Origin: Acidaminobacter sp. JC074
GTDB taxonomy: Bacteria > Bacillota > Clostridia > Peptostreptococcales > Acidaminobacteraceae
Length of the DNA: 57,684 bases
Reading direction: 5' to 3'
NCBI RefSeq assembly: GCF_022496765.1
Contig: NZ_VANV01000031.1
Location: 1-57,684 of the forward strand
Below the pieces are notes generated by a model. It worked only from the letters and a program-made list of their open reading frames with translations, was not told the DNA's origin and ran no database searches. The translations under genes were made by a program, and so were the position numbers. This document shows, one piece after another, positions 16,664 to 24,764 of the stretch (position 1 is the first letter of the stretch; every line of letters starts with the position of its first letter).

Positions 16664-17038
16664 TCACTTTAGTTTTGAAATGATTGTATGTAAGAAGAGG
16701 ACATCGTCTCTTTTAAGTTCTATAAACTTTGCACCAGCTTGGACCTCCATATCTTGATAATGAAAATTTGACCAAACAATTTCAAGTTTAAGTTCCCTGA
16801 TTTCATAACCATCTTTGAGGTTAAAAACCAAGATATCTCCCTCATTTATCTTAGAGAGGGTCTCTATTCTCATACCACTGTAAGAGATGTTTTTTACCTT
16901 AAAGACCACAGGTTTTTTTTTGACCTTTTTGTGTTTATTGTCTCTGTGTTCATAACAGAGTATGGTTTTGTCATATAAAAAGCGTGTACGTTGTCTTTTC
17001 TCACTGACGCCAATTTCATTCATATATTGATCTATCAT
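16664..17038 (-). CDS. PilZ-domain c-di-GMP receptor
   Basis: 124 residues. The two c-di-GMP binding motifs are present: RxxxR in EKRQRTRF (about 14-21) and (D/N)xSxxG in KNISYSGMRI (about 50-59). No other domain follows, so it is a single-domain adaptor that changes a partner on ligand binding. I prefer the start MIDQYM at 17038 (GGGGAAG upstream, weak) to an ATG 51 bases earlier that adds an unrelated leader. It probably reads the output of the two cyclases in this window; its target is not visible. Confidence 0.85.
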   Translation of the reverse strand: MIDQYMNEIGVSEKRQRTRFLYDKTILCYEHRDNKHKKVKKKPVVFKVKNISYSGMRIETLSKINEGDILVFNLKDGYEIRELKLEIVWSNFHYQDMEVQAGAKFIELKRDDVLFLHTIISKLK

Positions 17039-17400
17039 AAATACTTCCCCAGTTATCACATTGAAATAGAATAATTTATAGATACCCAATTAGAATTCTG
17101 ATATGCAATCAGATAAAAATTTCCTACTTCTTATCTTATCCCTATTAATCTTAGAATGTAAGACAATGCCAACTATTAAGTCATCTTAAACATTGAAAAG
17201 AAAACTTACTAGTGGCGCTCGTCCTACAGGTTGTCGAGATTTTTTATTTTCCTTGAAATTAGTTTTAGCATATAATGAACATAGTAATCACGATTAGAAT
17301 CATTAGTTTTGGTTAAATTATTCTGTGGAATATGTTAAGCATGGTATGAAATTATTTATTACAATAGATTTAGAAATATAAATGTAAAGAAGGTGAAGGT
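17039..17400. other. Non-coding gap before the DUF3841 operon
   Basis: No convincing reading frame. Contains a CTGAT/ATCAG inverted repeat near 17099-17113, a GC-richer patch with CTCG...CGAG and a T-run (17218-17246), which may be a weak hairpin, and a perfect TATAAT at 17271-17276 without a good -35 box. It may be the -10 of the downstream operon. Confidence 0.35.
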
Positions 17401-17961
17401 ATGGATAAGGTTAGAGTTTGGACTAGACAGGATAAAAGAATACTAGAAGTCTTAGATAAACAAGGTCATTATAGAGTAGATAAGTCATACATACTCAAAC
17501 GTTATGAAGACTGTTCTGACGTTTATCTAGATGCTTATCACTGGTTTTCAAAAGAGGCATCAAAAATAGTGAAAAGACCTGAGGGTTGTACTTATCCTAT
17601 TTGGCTAACGGTAGATCCTCGAATTCAAATCAACCCAATAAAGGGTCAGGTACTTTTAGAACTGGAAGTTGATAAAAAAGACCTTCTGGTCATGGACGCT
17701 GCTAAGTGGGATCATATTTTAAATTACTGGTATATCCCTAAAGATTCAGAAGATCAAAAGGCTTATTTAGCGGACTTAGAAAAAAGAGGCATTAAAGATC
17801 AATCATCTATTTATACCAGTAACTTTTACCCTTTGTTAAAACGTCGTGTTTTAGATTCATGGAAGAGACTCTTTGATGAAAGCAACATGCTTTCTACCTT
17901 AACTCAGGGTGCCATATGGGAAATAAAAAAAGAGTGGATTGTAAAAATAACAAGACCATAA
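17401..17961 (+). CDS. DUF3841 family protein, copy 1
   Basis: 186 residues, cytoplasmic, no catalytic function known for the family. Features shared with the two paralogues downstream: WTRQ (7-10), YHWF (46-49), TYPIWLTVD (64-72), LLELEV (85-90), LDSWKRLF (151-158) and QGAIWEIKKEWI (169-180). Start follows AAGGTGAAGGT. It heads a five-gene run with an AraC regulator 10 bases downstream. The invariant W, R, Q and E residues could form an active site, but I will not name a reaction. Confidence 0.75.
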   Translation: MDKVRVWTRQDKRILEVLDKQGHYRVDKSYILKRYEDCSDVYLDAYHWFSKEASKIVKRPEGCTYPIWLTVDPRIQINPIKGQVLLELEVDKKDLLVMDAAKWDHILNYWYIPKDSEDQKAYLADLEKRGIKDQSSIYTSNFYPLLKRRVLDSWKRLFDESNMLSTLTQGAIWEIKKEWIVKITRP

Positions 17962-17971
17962 AGGTGGGACA

Positions 17972-18661
17972 ATGGATAAACTTCTAATTGAAAAAATAAT
18001 ATTTAAAGAAGATCTTGTGAATGCCTCATTCGACTATGGTCAGCTGATTATTCCACTTCAAGGCTATACTGCTAATAGTCATGAAGATAAAATACGGATG
18101 ATTCCACCGAATTGCCCCTACAGTTTTAAAGCAGATTTATGTAGAAACTACTTGGTCATGAAAATCCCATTAAGGATGTTCAGTCAGGAAGATTTAAGAC
18201 GGTTAGATGGTGGTCAAAGTTTTGAATTGGACAACCGATGGATGGCCATCAGGATGCTTTTACTAGAAGAAATATATACAGGGGTAGATGAAAGTAATCT
18301 AAGGTCATTATTTAATTACATCTATCAATTTATTGGTGATGATAAGCTTTATAAGTCTGTTAAGTATATCCACGACCATTATGATGGTCCTATAGATATC
18401 AAGATGCTTGCCGACTTAGAAAACTATAATACCGCCTATTACAGTGAATGGTTTAAAAAGAAGATGGGCATGAAACCTAAAGAATACATTCAAAAGCTTC
18501 GTCTTGATAAAGCCAAAGATATGCTTATAAAAACGGATGATTCTATTATGGAAATCGCCTTAAAAGTGGGCTATCAACACCATGGTTCACTAACAAGGCA
18601 GTTTAAATCTACTTATGGTCAGTCGCCGACTGCATACAGAAAATCAAAGAGAGGTTTCTAA
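17972..18661 (+). CDS. AraC-family transcriptional regulator
   Basis: 229 residues. The C-terminal double HTH is complete (DIKMLADLENYNTAYYSEWF and IMEIALKVGYQHHGSLTRQF). The N-terminal 120 residues look like a small cupin-like sensing domain (IIPLQGYTAN, PNCPYSFKA), as in AraC proteins that bind small ligands. It is embedded between DUF3841 copies 1 and 2: 10 bases after the first, and its stop codon abuts the next ATG. It therefore probably autoregulates the whole operon. Confidence 0.85.
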   Translation: MDKLLIEKIIFKEDLVNASFDYGQLIIPLQGYTANSHEDKIRMIPPNCPYSFKADLCRNYLVMKIPLRMFSQEDLRRLDGGQSFELDNRWMAIRMLLLEEIYTGVDESNLRSLFNYIYQFIGDDKLYKSVKYIHDHYDGPIDIKMLADLENYNTAYYSEWFKKKMGMKPKEYIQKLRLDKAKDMLIKTDDSIMEIALKVGYQHHGSLTRQFKSTYGQSPTAYRKSKRGF

Positions 18662-19234
18662 ATGAGGGTATGGACAAGACAACACAAGGATGTCTTAAAG
18701 GTTATAGAAGAAAAAGGTGTTTATAGGGTAGACCCTAAACACATTAATATGAAGATGGAAGAATACGCAGACTATTATAAATCTCTCTACAAGTGGTATT
18801 CTAAACGTGCTGAAAAGCTGGTGACTAAACCTGATGATATCACTTATCCAGTATGGGTTTCTATTGACGAGGAAATGCAGCTTCAGATTGTTGATGATAC
18901 CGTTATATTTGAAATGGAAATAGATGAAAGTGAGATTGTCATTACCGACTTAGAAAAGTGGGGGTATGTGGTCAACTACTTCTATCTTCCTAGAGATGAA
19001 AAAGATTTAAAGAAACACTATAGTGAACTAGAGCGTTATAGTATTGCAGATGAAAGTGCCATCATCATGTCTGGTCTTGGTAACCATTATCCACTTTTAA
19101 AACGTAAGATTCAGTCTTCATGGGAAAGGTTGTTTGAACCTTATAGATTATCAACCACACGACAAGGCACCATATGGGAAATTAAGAAGGAATGGATTAC
19201 TAATATCATAAGAGGTAGTCATGAAGGTTTATAG
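18662..19234 (+). CDS. DUF3841 family protein, copy 2
   Basis: 190 residues, closest to copy 1. It keeps the shared marks: MRVWTRQ at the start, YKWY, TYPVWVSID, IFEMEID, SSWERLF and QGTIWEIKKEWI near the end. The ATG directly follows the AraC stop codon, and its end overlaps copy 3 by 14 bases. Tight packing implies the copies are needed together or in fixed ratio. Function unknown. Confidence 0.75.
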   Translation: MRVWTRQHKDVLKVIEEKGVYRVDPKHINMKMEEYADYYKSLYKWYSKRAEKLVTKPDDITYPVWVSIDEEMQLQIVDDTVIFEMEIDESEIVITDLEKWGYVVNYFYLPRDEKDLKKHYSELERYSIADESAIIMSGLGNHYPLLKRKIQSSWERLFEPYRLSTTRQGTIWEIKKEWITNIIRGSHEGL

Positions 19235-19781
19235 CAGTCAAAGGCAACTTGTTATAGATGGCCTAAATGAAGCTGATTATTTTGTAAAAAAAACTTATAT
19301 CACAAAGAAATATGGACAGGTTTCTCATATAATGCTTCATGCTTACGACTGGTTCATCAAACAGATGGGTCATATGTATAAGCCAGACCATGCTGAATAC
19401 CCAGTCTGGCATGCATTGGATTCAGCTTACTTAACTCAGGGTCCTGATGCTAGTGTCTTAGAGCTCGAAATACCAGAGTCTGATTTGATTCTATTTGATA
19501 ATCATGGCTTTGAAAGAATACTTCAGATGAACTATATAGGCATAGATCCAGATGATGAAGAAGCCTTTGACGAAAGCTTAAGAAAGAAAGGTATTTCCTG
19601 CGGGTCAGATGTTTTTTTAAAACCGCATTATCCTCTAGAAAAAAAGAAAATTTTAAGTTCATGGCCCAGGGTATTTGACATTTCAAGTACGAGTGTTGTC
19701 AGAGCCGCGACCTGGACCATAAAACCAGATTGGATCATAAATGTAAGGAGCTTTGATGAATCAAGTAGAAATATGGATTGA
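19221..19781 (+). CDS. DUF3841 family protein, copy 3 (divergent)
   Basis: 186 residues and the most divergent copy. WTRQ has become YSSQ, IWEIKKEW has become TWTIKPDW, but YDWF, EYPVWHALD, VLELEIPESDL and HYPLEKKKILSSW remain. Loss of the Trp-Thr-Arg marks suggests a changed activity or a non-catalytic partner. It overlaps copy 2 by 14 bases and the next gene by 26. AGAGGT lies just before the ATG. Confidence 0.7.
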   Translation: MKVYSSQRQLVIDGLNEADYFVKKTYITKKYGQVSHIMLHAYDWFIKQMGHMYKPDHAEYPVWHALDSAYLTQGPDASVLELEIPESDLILFDNHGFERILQMNYIGIDPDDEEAFDESLRKKGISCGSDVFLKPHYPLEKKKILSSWPRVFDISSTSVVRAATWTIKPDWIINVRSFDESSRNMD

Positions 19782-20532
19782 AGACTATGTAAAAACTTAT
19801 AAGACCTTAAAAGAAACATCTTCTGAGTGGCGACCACCTGTTATAGGCACCGCTGATGCAAAAGATCCCCGCTTTGAAGAATTAAAGATACTTGTTGGAC
19901 CTAGTCATTTTCTACCAAGTGATCTTTTATCGGATGCAAAATCAGTGGTTGTGTTTTTTCTGCCTTTCGATGAAGCGATTGTCAAGTCAAACATCGGTGA
20001 AATTGAAAGCTCTAAGGCATGGGATATAGCCAATATAGAAACCAATAATCTTATATTGGATATCAACCACCATGTCAACGCCTTGATGAAAATAGAGGGC
20101 TATGAATCTACGATTATGCCTGCTACTTATAATTATGATGAAAAGCTTCTAAAGAGTGATTGGTCCCATAGGCATGTAGGTCATATCGCTGGGATAGGCA
20201 CATTTGGTATCCACGGCCTTTTGATTACAGATAAGGGGTGTTGTGGCAGAATGGGGTCCATTATAACCAATATGCCACTTAAAGAAAGTATGGATATAGG
20301 TTATGAAAGGTGTTTGTACAAGTACAACGGCTCTTGTGGTGCTTGTATTAACAAATGTGTTGTTGATGCTATTGAAAATTCTAATGTAAATAGACGTAAG
20401 TGCAACGACCAGATATACGATGACAATATACCTGTTTATGATATTGGTATAGGAGATGCATGTGGAAAATGCATGTGTGGTGTACCATGTTCGCTAATCA
20501 GTCCTGTTAAACCATCAAGTGAGTTAATCTAA
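19756..20532 (+). CDS. QueG-like 4Fe-4S protein (epoxyqueuosine-reductase-related)
   Basis: 258 residues, shorter than true QueG (about 350-380) and lacking C-terminal HEAT-like repeats. The C-terminus has two cysteine clusters, CGACINKC (about 195-202) and CGKCMCGVPC (about 235-244), enough for one or two 4Fe-4S centres. The N-terminal half matches the corrinoid-binding/reductive region of QueG-like proteins (VVVFFLPF, HVGHIAGIGTFGIHGL). It is an electron-transfer or reductive enzyme. I start at ATG 19756 with AAGGAG 5 bases upstream. It ends the DUF3841 operon, so it may reduce the product or cofactor of those proteins, but that is open. Confidence 0.7.
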   Translation: MNQVEIWIEDYVKTYKTLKETSSEWRPPVIGTADAKDPRFEELKILVGPSHFLPSDLLSDAKSVVVFFLPFDEAIVKSNIGEIESSKAWDIANIETNNLILDINHHVNALMKIEGYESTIMPATYNYDEKLLKSDWSHRHVGHIAGIGTFGIHGLLITDKGCCGRMGSIITNMPLKESMDIGYERCLYKYNGSCGACINKCVVDAIENSNVNRRKCNDQIYDDNIPVYDIGIGDACGKCMCGVPCSLISPVKPSSELI

Positions 20533-20540
20533 CTCTTTAA

Positions 20541-20577
20541 AAATCCCCATACGACTCAGTCGTATGAGGATTTTTTA
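20541..20577. terminator. Strong bidirectional terminator
   Basis: Long stem with CATACGAC/GTCGTATG at its top and AAATCC/GGATTT at its base, loop TCA, followed by T-run (20571-20576) and preceded by A-rich sequence; between convergent operons. Confidence 0.88.
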
Positions 20578-20586
20578 TTATCTAGA

Positions 20587-22038
20587 TTATTCACCCCAGA
20601 AAAGTTGGATGGTCTTTTCATCATTTTTTCTACCAAAGATAGAACCTAATATAAAGGCTATTAGGGCAACCGTTAGTGTTGGTACAATCTGATGCATACC
20701 AAAAGGCTTTATCTTGTAAATGCTAAAGATAAAGAAGGACCCAATGCCTGTAACGATGGATAAAATGGCACCATCTGCATTGGCTTTTTTCCAATAAAGG
20801 CCGAGTACCGTTGGCCATAAGAAGGCTGCTTCTAGGCCACCAAAGGCAAATAAGTTGATCCATACAATGATAGTTGGCGGTTTAATGGCAAAGATAAATA
20901 CGATGATACCAATTAAGCCTGTTGTTACAAAAGAAATTCTATTAAGACTCTTTTCTTGGATTTCTTTTTTACCGTAGTTTAAATATAAGTCTTTTATAAT
21001 AGATGCTGAAGCAAGTATCAACATAGAGTCGACAGTAGACATAATAGCTGCTAAAGGACCTGCTATAAATATACCAGCAAGCACTGGAGGTAGGACCTTA
21101 ACAGTAATACCAGGAATGGCGCCATCACCTGCTAAACCAGGCACAACGTAAGCACCTAAAGCACCAACCAAGTGCATACCTAACATTAAAAAACCTACAA
21201 CGACTGTACCAATTACCATGGCTCTGTGAAGCGATTTGGAATCCTTAAAGCCCATACATCTGACCGTTGTCTGTGGTAGACCAAGTACTGCAAAACCAAC
21301 CAGTACCCAGAAAGACAGTATAAATGGGATTGGGATTTTACCACCGGCTGTTGGTGTCAGTGCAGATGGATTGCTTTCAATCATCTTAGCTGTAATGGCT
21401 TCCATACCACCACCTATTTTGATGACAGCACCCAGTAGAAAGACAGTTGCCAGCACCATAACAATACCTTGAATGGCATCTGTAATGGCAACGGCTTTAA
21501 AACCACCAATGGTTGTATAAATAATAACTGCTATACCGAATATAACAAGGCCTGTTGTATAGGAATAACCTGTAACGGCTTCAAATAACTTAGCACCACC
21601 GATAAACTGAGCTACCATAGCTGCAGCAAAGAATATGATCATAGCAATAGACGTTGAAATAACGATAAACTTGTTGTTGTATCTTGCTTTTAAATAATCC
21701 GTAACAGTTACTGCGCCTATTTTTCTTGAAATGAGTGCAAATTTCTTACCTAGAACACCCAGTGTTAAAAAGGCTGTAGGTACTTGTATCATGGCAAGTA
21801 GGATCCAACCATAACCTAGAGAGTAGGCAACACCGGGGCCGCCAACAAATGAAGAAGCACTTGAATAAGTTGCTATGAGTGTCATGGCAAGGACAAAGCC
21901 CCCCATTGACCTACCACCAATAAAGTAATCTTCCATAAAGTTACCAGTAGAAGCTGAAAACTTATTGGTATAGATTGCTATAGCAAACATGAATACCAAG
22001 TAAATGATCATTGGTATAAGTATCATTGAATTTCCCAT
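20587..22038 (-). CDS. panF: Sodium/pantothenate symporter
   Basis: 483 residues, the same length as E. coli PanF, with about 13 hydrophobic helices of the SSS (sodium:solute symporter) family. Family marks include YFIGGRSMGGFVLAMTLIA (about 38-56), ATYSSASSFVGGPG and the sodium-site segment GPLAAIMSTVDSMLI. It imports pantothenate, the coenzyme A precursor, with Na+. Assignment to pantothenate among SSS members rests on the YhdT gene directly upstream, its standard partner: the two overlap by one base (TAATG). Controlled through the long leader in front of yhdT. Confidence 0.85.
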   Translation of the reverse strand: MGNSMILIPMIIYLVFMFAIAIYTNKFSASTGNFMEDYFIGGRSMGGFVLAMTLIATYSSASSFVGGPGVAYSLGYGWILLAMIQVPTAFLTLGVLGKKFALISRKIGAVTVTDYLKARYNNKFIVISTSIAMIIFFAAAMVAQFIGGAKLFEAVTGYSYTTGLVIFGIAVIIYTTIGGFKAVAITDAIQGIVMVLATVFLLGAVIKIGGGMEAITAKMIESNPSALTPTAGGKIPIPFILSFWVLVGFAVLGLPQTTVRCMGFKDSKSLHRAMVIGTVVVGFLMLGMHLVGALGAYVVPGLAGDGAIPGITVKVLPPVLAGIFIAGPLAAIMSTVDSMLILASASIIKDLYLNYGKKEIQEKSLNRISFVTTGLIGIIVFIFAIKPPTIIVWINLFAFGGLEAAFLWPTVLGLYWKKANADGAILSIVTGIGSFFIFSIYKIKPFGMHQIVPTLTVALIAFILGSIFGRKNDEKTIQLFWGE

Positions 22039-22301
22039 TAGTTTGCCTCCTTGTCTTCAAAATCAATGTCCTTGAAGTATCTCTTGACTACAAATGCTAA
22101 AAGCACACAAATCATAACATAGCCCATGATGCATGAGTAGAAGAACCAAGAAGGAAAACCAAGTATATACTTATACTCAGATACATCCTTTAAACCGATA
22201 CCGTAGGCTAAAATAAACCACCATAGGAAAAAGAATATGTAAAGTCCTACAGTTATTTTGGCCTCTTTGTTGATTTGTAAGTTTTTTTCTTTAAAATTCA
22301 T
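22038..22301 (-). CDS. yhdT: YhdT family small membrane protein
   Basis: 87 residues with two hydrophobic helices (about 15-36 and 50-71), the second ending in KRYFKD. This is the DUF997/YhdT family, found immediately before panF in many bacteria and thought to assist the symporter. ATG preceded by GAGGGG. Its stop codon overlaps the panF start by one base. Confidence 0.85.
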   Translation of the reverse strand: MNFKEKNLQINKEAKITVGLYIFFFLWWFILAYGIGLKDVSEYKYILGFPSWFFYSCIMGYVMICVLLAFVVKRYFKDIDFEDKEAN

Positions 22302-22335
22302 ACCAAACCCCTCAATTTCAAAATAATTAGCTAAT

Positions 22336-22371
22336 AAAAAAATGTAGCCATGACCTGATAGGTCTACTACA
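22336..22371 (-). terminator. Leader terminator (attenuator) upstream of yhdT-panF
   Basis: Read on the minus strand: TGTAG...AGACCT, loop, AGGTC...CTACA, then TTTTTTT. It ends about 35 bases before the yhdT start codon, inside the transcribed leader and in the same direction, so it should stop transcription before the operon unless prevented. Confidence 0.7.
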
Positions 22372-22554
22372 CCTGCTAAATAAATATGTAATTAACTGCT
22401 TACAAATGATAGACCAATCATTTATTAATGTACCCTTATTAAAAGTTCTCAACACAAATAAAGAGTAAAACTCATCAAACTCAATTATAAACTTGGTCCG
22501 TCTTCGTCCGTAGATCAAAGCAGATTATCATCAAATAAATATATTCTAGCAGGT
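22371..22554 (-). ncRNA. Candidate structured leader RNA (riboswitch-like) of yhdT-panF
   Basis: The two ends of this 184-nt stretch are complementary: ACCTGCTA-G-AATA at the 5' end (22554 to 22542) pairs with TATTTAGCAGGT at the 3' end (22382 to 22371), twelve base pairs with one bulged G. The closing helix ends exactly where the terminator stem begins. Inside, AAATGAT/ATCATTT forms a hairpin with loop TGGTCT, GAGT/ACTC forms another, and ACGGAC occurs twice. This is the plan of a ligand-gated transcriptional attenuator. I find no T-box consensus or known riboswitch core. Ligand unknown; a CoA-pathway compound would fit. Confidence 0.5.
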
Positions 22555-22582
22555 ATGACTCTAATAGATATCATCCAATGGT

Positions 22583-22611
22583 AGGATATCATAGTTTTTA
22601 TGATGATTCAA
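22583..22611 (-). promoter_or_regulatory. Promoter of the yhdT-panF leader
   Basis: TTGAAT (22611-22606), 17 bases, TATCCT (22588-22583) on the minus strand. The start would lie near 22576, giving a leader of roughly 275 nt. A GATATC-type inverted repeat (22567-22590) overlaps the -10 box. Confidence 0.45.
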
Positions 22612-22633
22612 TCTGATATGAATGTTTAAGTAA

Positions 22634-23062
22634 TTATGAAACAAGGGTTTCTTGCTTTCTTGAGTAGAGAATTTCGTCGACTTGTCTCAAACTCATGTTA
22701 TTGTTGATAGCAAATATGATAATGGCATCACGTTCATTTCTAGGATAAAGTTCATTGACTTGTCCAGCTTTTAAGAGTCTTTGAGTATTTTGTAAGTTAA
22801 GCTTCATGGCGATAGACAGCTTGATGATGATGTCTCTAGACGGTTTATGTTGCCCCCTAAATATCTTATAGCCATAGGATTGGTCTATTTCAGCTGTGTT
22901 GATGATGTTGTATATGGTCAAACCAGCCTGACCAGCATAGTGTTTTAAAAGTTGATCTAAGCTTGTTTGAGTTAAGTCATCCTTATGAAGGGCTTCAAAG
23001 TCTTCGTATGAGTTGACTTTTTTTAGTGCTTGAGTGAGTTCTGATGTTGCTTTTTTATACAT
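22634..23062 (-). CDS. HTH-domain regulator, XRE-like
   Basis: 142 residues from MYKKATSE, chosen because AAAGG lies 5-6 bases upstream. Residues about 48-100 form an XRE-like helix-turn-helix (GLTIYNIINTAEIDQSYGYK, then HKPSRDIIIKLSIAMKLN), followed by a conserved helical tail (NERDAIIIFAINNNMSLRQV). In Clostridia, proteins of this type are found beside Hanks-type kinases. Here it diverges from such a kinase, with one perfect palindrome between them, so it probably represses both genes, and its DNA binding may be controlled by phosphorylation (inference). Confidence 0.7.
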   Translation of the reverse strand: MYKKATSELTQALKKVNSYEDFEALHKDDLTQTSLDQLLKHYAGQAGLTIYNIINTAEIDQSYGYKIFRGQHKPSRDIIIKLSIAMKLNLQNTQRLLKAGQVNELYPRNERDAIIIFAINNNMSLRQVDEILYSRKQETLVS

Positions 23063-23092
23063 GTTGGCCTTTCTATATTTAAGGGATAATTT

Positions 23093-23109
23093 GTATGATA
23101 TAATCATAC
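23093..23109. promoter_or_regulatory. Extended -10 promoter under a perfect palindrome
   Basis: GTATGATATAATCATAC is a 17-bp perfect inverted repeat (7-bp arms, 3-base centre). It contains TGATATAAT, a full extended -10 element for the kinase gene on the plus strand. A repressor on this palindrome would directly block the promoter. Confidence 0.65.
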
Positions 23110-23150
23110 TAAATATCTCTATAAGTGTAAATCATAAGAGAGGAAATCAG

Positions 23151-24653
23151 ATGGGGACAATAGATTTTTTAAAAAGTGTAGAATACGATTTATCAAAAGA
23201 AGAAAACCGTCATCTCTTTGATGAAGATTATATAGTTGTAGAAAGCTTATACATATCAGAAACCTCAACGGTCTATCTGATACAGAGTAAAGCCAATGAC
23301 ACTTACTATACTTTGAAAGCCATACGAAAATCAGAATATGTTTTAAATATAGATAAAGACCAGCTCATAAAGATCAAACATTCCAATATTGTCAGTGTCA
23401 AAGAAATCTTTGAAACTGAAGACTTTATTTATATCATCAAGACCTACATATCAGGTAAGACACTTAAAGGTCACGTTGAAGAACATGGGCCTTTTAAAGA
23501 AGAACGAACTGTTGAGATTGCCAAGGACTTATGTAGCATTTTGGCTTACTTTCATAGTTTACAACCCAATAAGGTCATATTTAGAGATCTAAAGCCTTCA
23601 AATATTTTAATTGATGATCAAGGTAAACTGAAATTGATAGACATTGCATCTATTAGAACCTACAAGGATAGCTCTGAAAAAGACACCTGTTACATAGGAA
23701 CTGTAGGCTATGCTGCACCGGAGCAATATGGTTTTGGTCAAACCAGTGAAGCAACTGATATATACAATTTGGGTATGACCATTTATTATCTTTTAAGTGG
23801 ACAAGAACCTGAGCTTGAAGGCAGTCATAAACAAGTATGGATTGAAAGACTAGATTGTTCCAAGCAGTTAAAGAGAGTCATCATAAAATGTACTCAGTTT
23901 GATCCTGAAAAACGTCTTAAATCTATTGACAAGGTCTTAGGCTTATTAGGGCCTAAGTATAAATACAGACCTCTTTTTATAGCCCTAATGTTAATTTTCA
24001 TAATAGCTGGCTCTAGTTTTATTAATAAGAACTATATGGCAGATAACTTAAATGAGACAGAAAAAATAGTAGGAGAATCTTTAGAAACAGGTCTTGCTGA
24101 AACTGATAGCCTTGAAGGTGGTGGTAAGGGACAAGTGCTTTATCCTGACCTTAGCCTGATAGATACTCAGATAACCGGTATACCTGAAATTTCACTCAGG
24201 ACTCTAAATGGTAGAGAAGTAGTTGTGGCGGATGTTTATACAGATGGGACATACGACTTGGATTTAACAGGTGTTGAAGAAGGCATCTACTACTTAAGAA
24301 TTATTAAGGAATTTGAAGACGGTTATGCAGGTCCACCTGAAAAGCTTGTGGACGTGGTAAATGGTTCTTTATCAGATGAAGCTCTTAAACTCGTTTTTGA
24401 AAAACCTCAGATAAAAGGCTTTGTAAAAAATACTCAGGGACAAGGTTTTAGAGATGGAGCCAGTGTTTTTCTGCTTTCAGACGGAGGCACTAGATTTTTA
24501 TCAAGTGTTTCACTAGATGGATCCTACTCAATTGGAGGTCTAAATAAAGGAGAACACACCATCATGTTTAGGTCTTATACTGGCAAATATGAAAATACCA
24601 TGATACTCACGGTTGATGAGGCACTTCTTGAACTGGATGTGGTAATAGAATAA
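23151..24653 (+). CDS. Membrane Ser/Thr protein kinase with extracellular beta-sandwich domains
   Basis: 500 residues. A Hanks-type kinase domain spans about 25-265: Lys56 in TLKAIRK, catalytic loop FRDLKPSN (144-151, His of HRD replaced by Phe), metal Asp164 in IDIA (DFG reduced to DIA) and APE (189-191). A basic linker leads to one membrane helix (about 274-291). The outside part carries two Carboxypeptidase-regulatory-like repeats (about 340-415 and 420-495) instead of PASTA repeats. Catalytic residues are kept, so activity is likely. I start at ATG 23151 after AGAGGAAAT; the frame upstream is out of a promoter. It faces the HTH gene across a shared operator. Confidence 0.8.
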   Translation: MGTIDFLKSVEYDLSKEENRHLFDEDYIVVESLYISETSTVYLIQSKANDTYYTLKAIRKSEYVLNIDKDQLIKIKHSNIVSVKEIFETEDFIYIIKTYISGKTLKGHVEEHGPFKEERTVEIAKDLCSILAYFHSLQPNKVIFRDLKPSNILIDDQGKLKLIDIASIRTYKDSSEKDTCYIGTVGYAAPEQYGFGQTSEATDIYNLGMTIYYLLSGQEPELEGSHKQVWIERLDCSKQLKRVIIKCTQFDPEKRLKSIDKVLGLLGPKYKYRPLFIALMLIFIIAGSSFINKNYMADNLNETEKIVGESLETGLAETDSLEGGGKGQVLYPDLSLIDTQITGIPEISLRTLNGREVVVADVYTDGTYDLDLTGVEEGIYYLRIIKEFEDGYAGPPEKLVDVVNGSLSDEALKLVFEKPQIKGFVKNTQGQGFRDGASVFLLSDGGTRFLSSVSLDGSYSIGGLNKGEHTIMFRSYTGKYENTMILTVDEALLELDVVIE

Positions 24654-24658
24654 ATGAT

Positions 24659-24688
24659 TCGTCTACTATGAGTAGGCGATTTATTTTT
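24659..24688 (+). terminator. Terminator of the kinase gene
   Basis: TCGTCTACT/AGTAGGCGA stem with ATG loop, then TTTATTTTTT. Confidence 0.8.
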
Positions 24689-24764
24689 TGCCCAATTAAA
24701 AGCAAGTATAATTTACTTTTTATTTTTGTATTTCCTTGTTAAACTGAAATAAAGTGAGGGTTTT

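Noticed and set aside
22327..22518. A 63-codon minus-strand open frame inside the yhdT-panF leader
   Set aside because: It has no ribosome site, its composition is unlike a protein, and it runs through the complementary end helix and the terminator. The RNA explanation fits better.
22371..22554. T-box riboswitch
   Set aside because: AATAAGGGTAC and a TGGT loop recall the T-box, but the conserved T-box core before the terminator and the Stem I motifs are absent.
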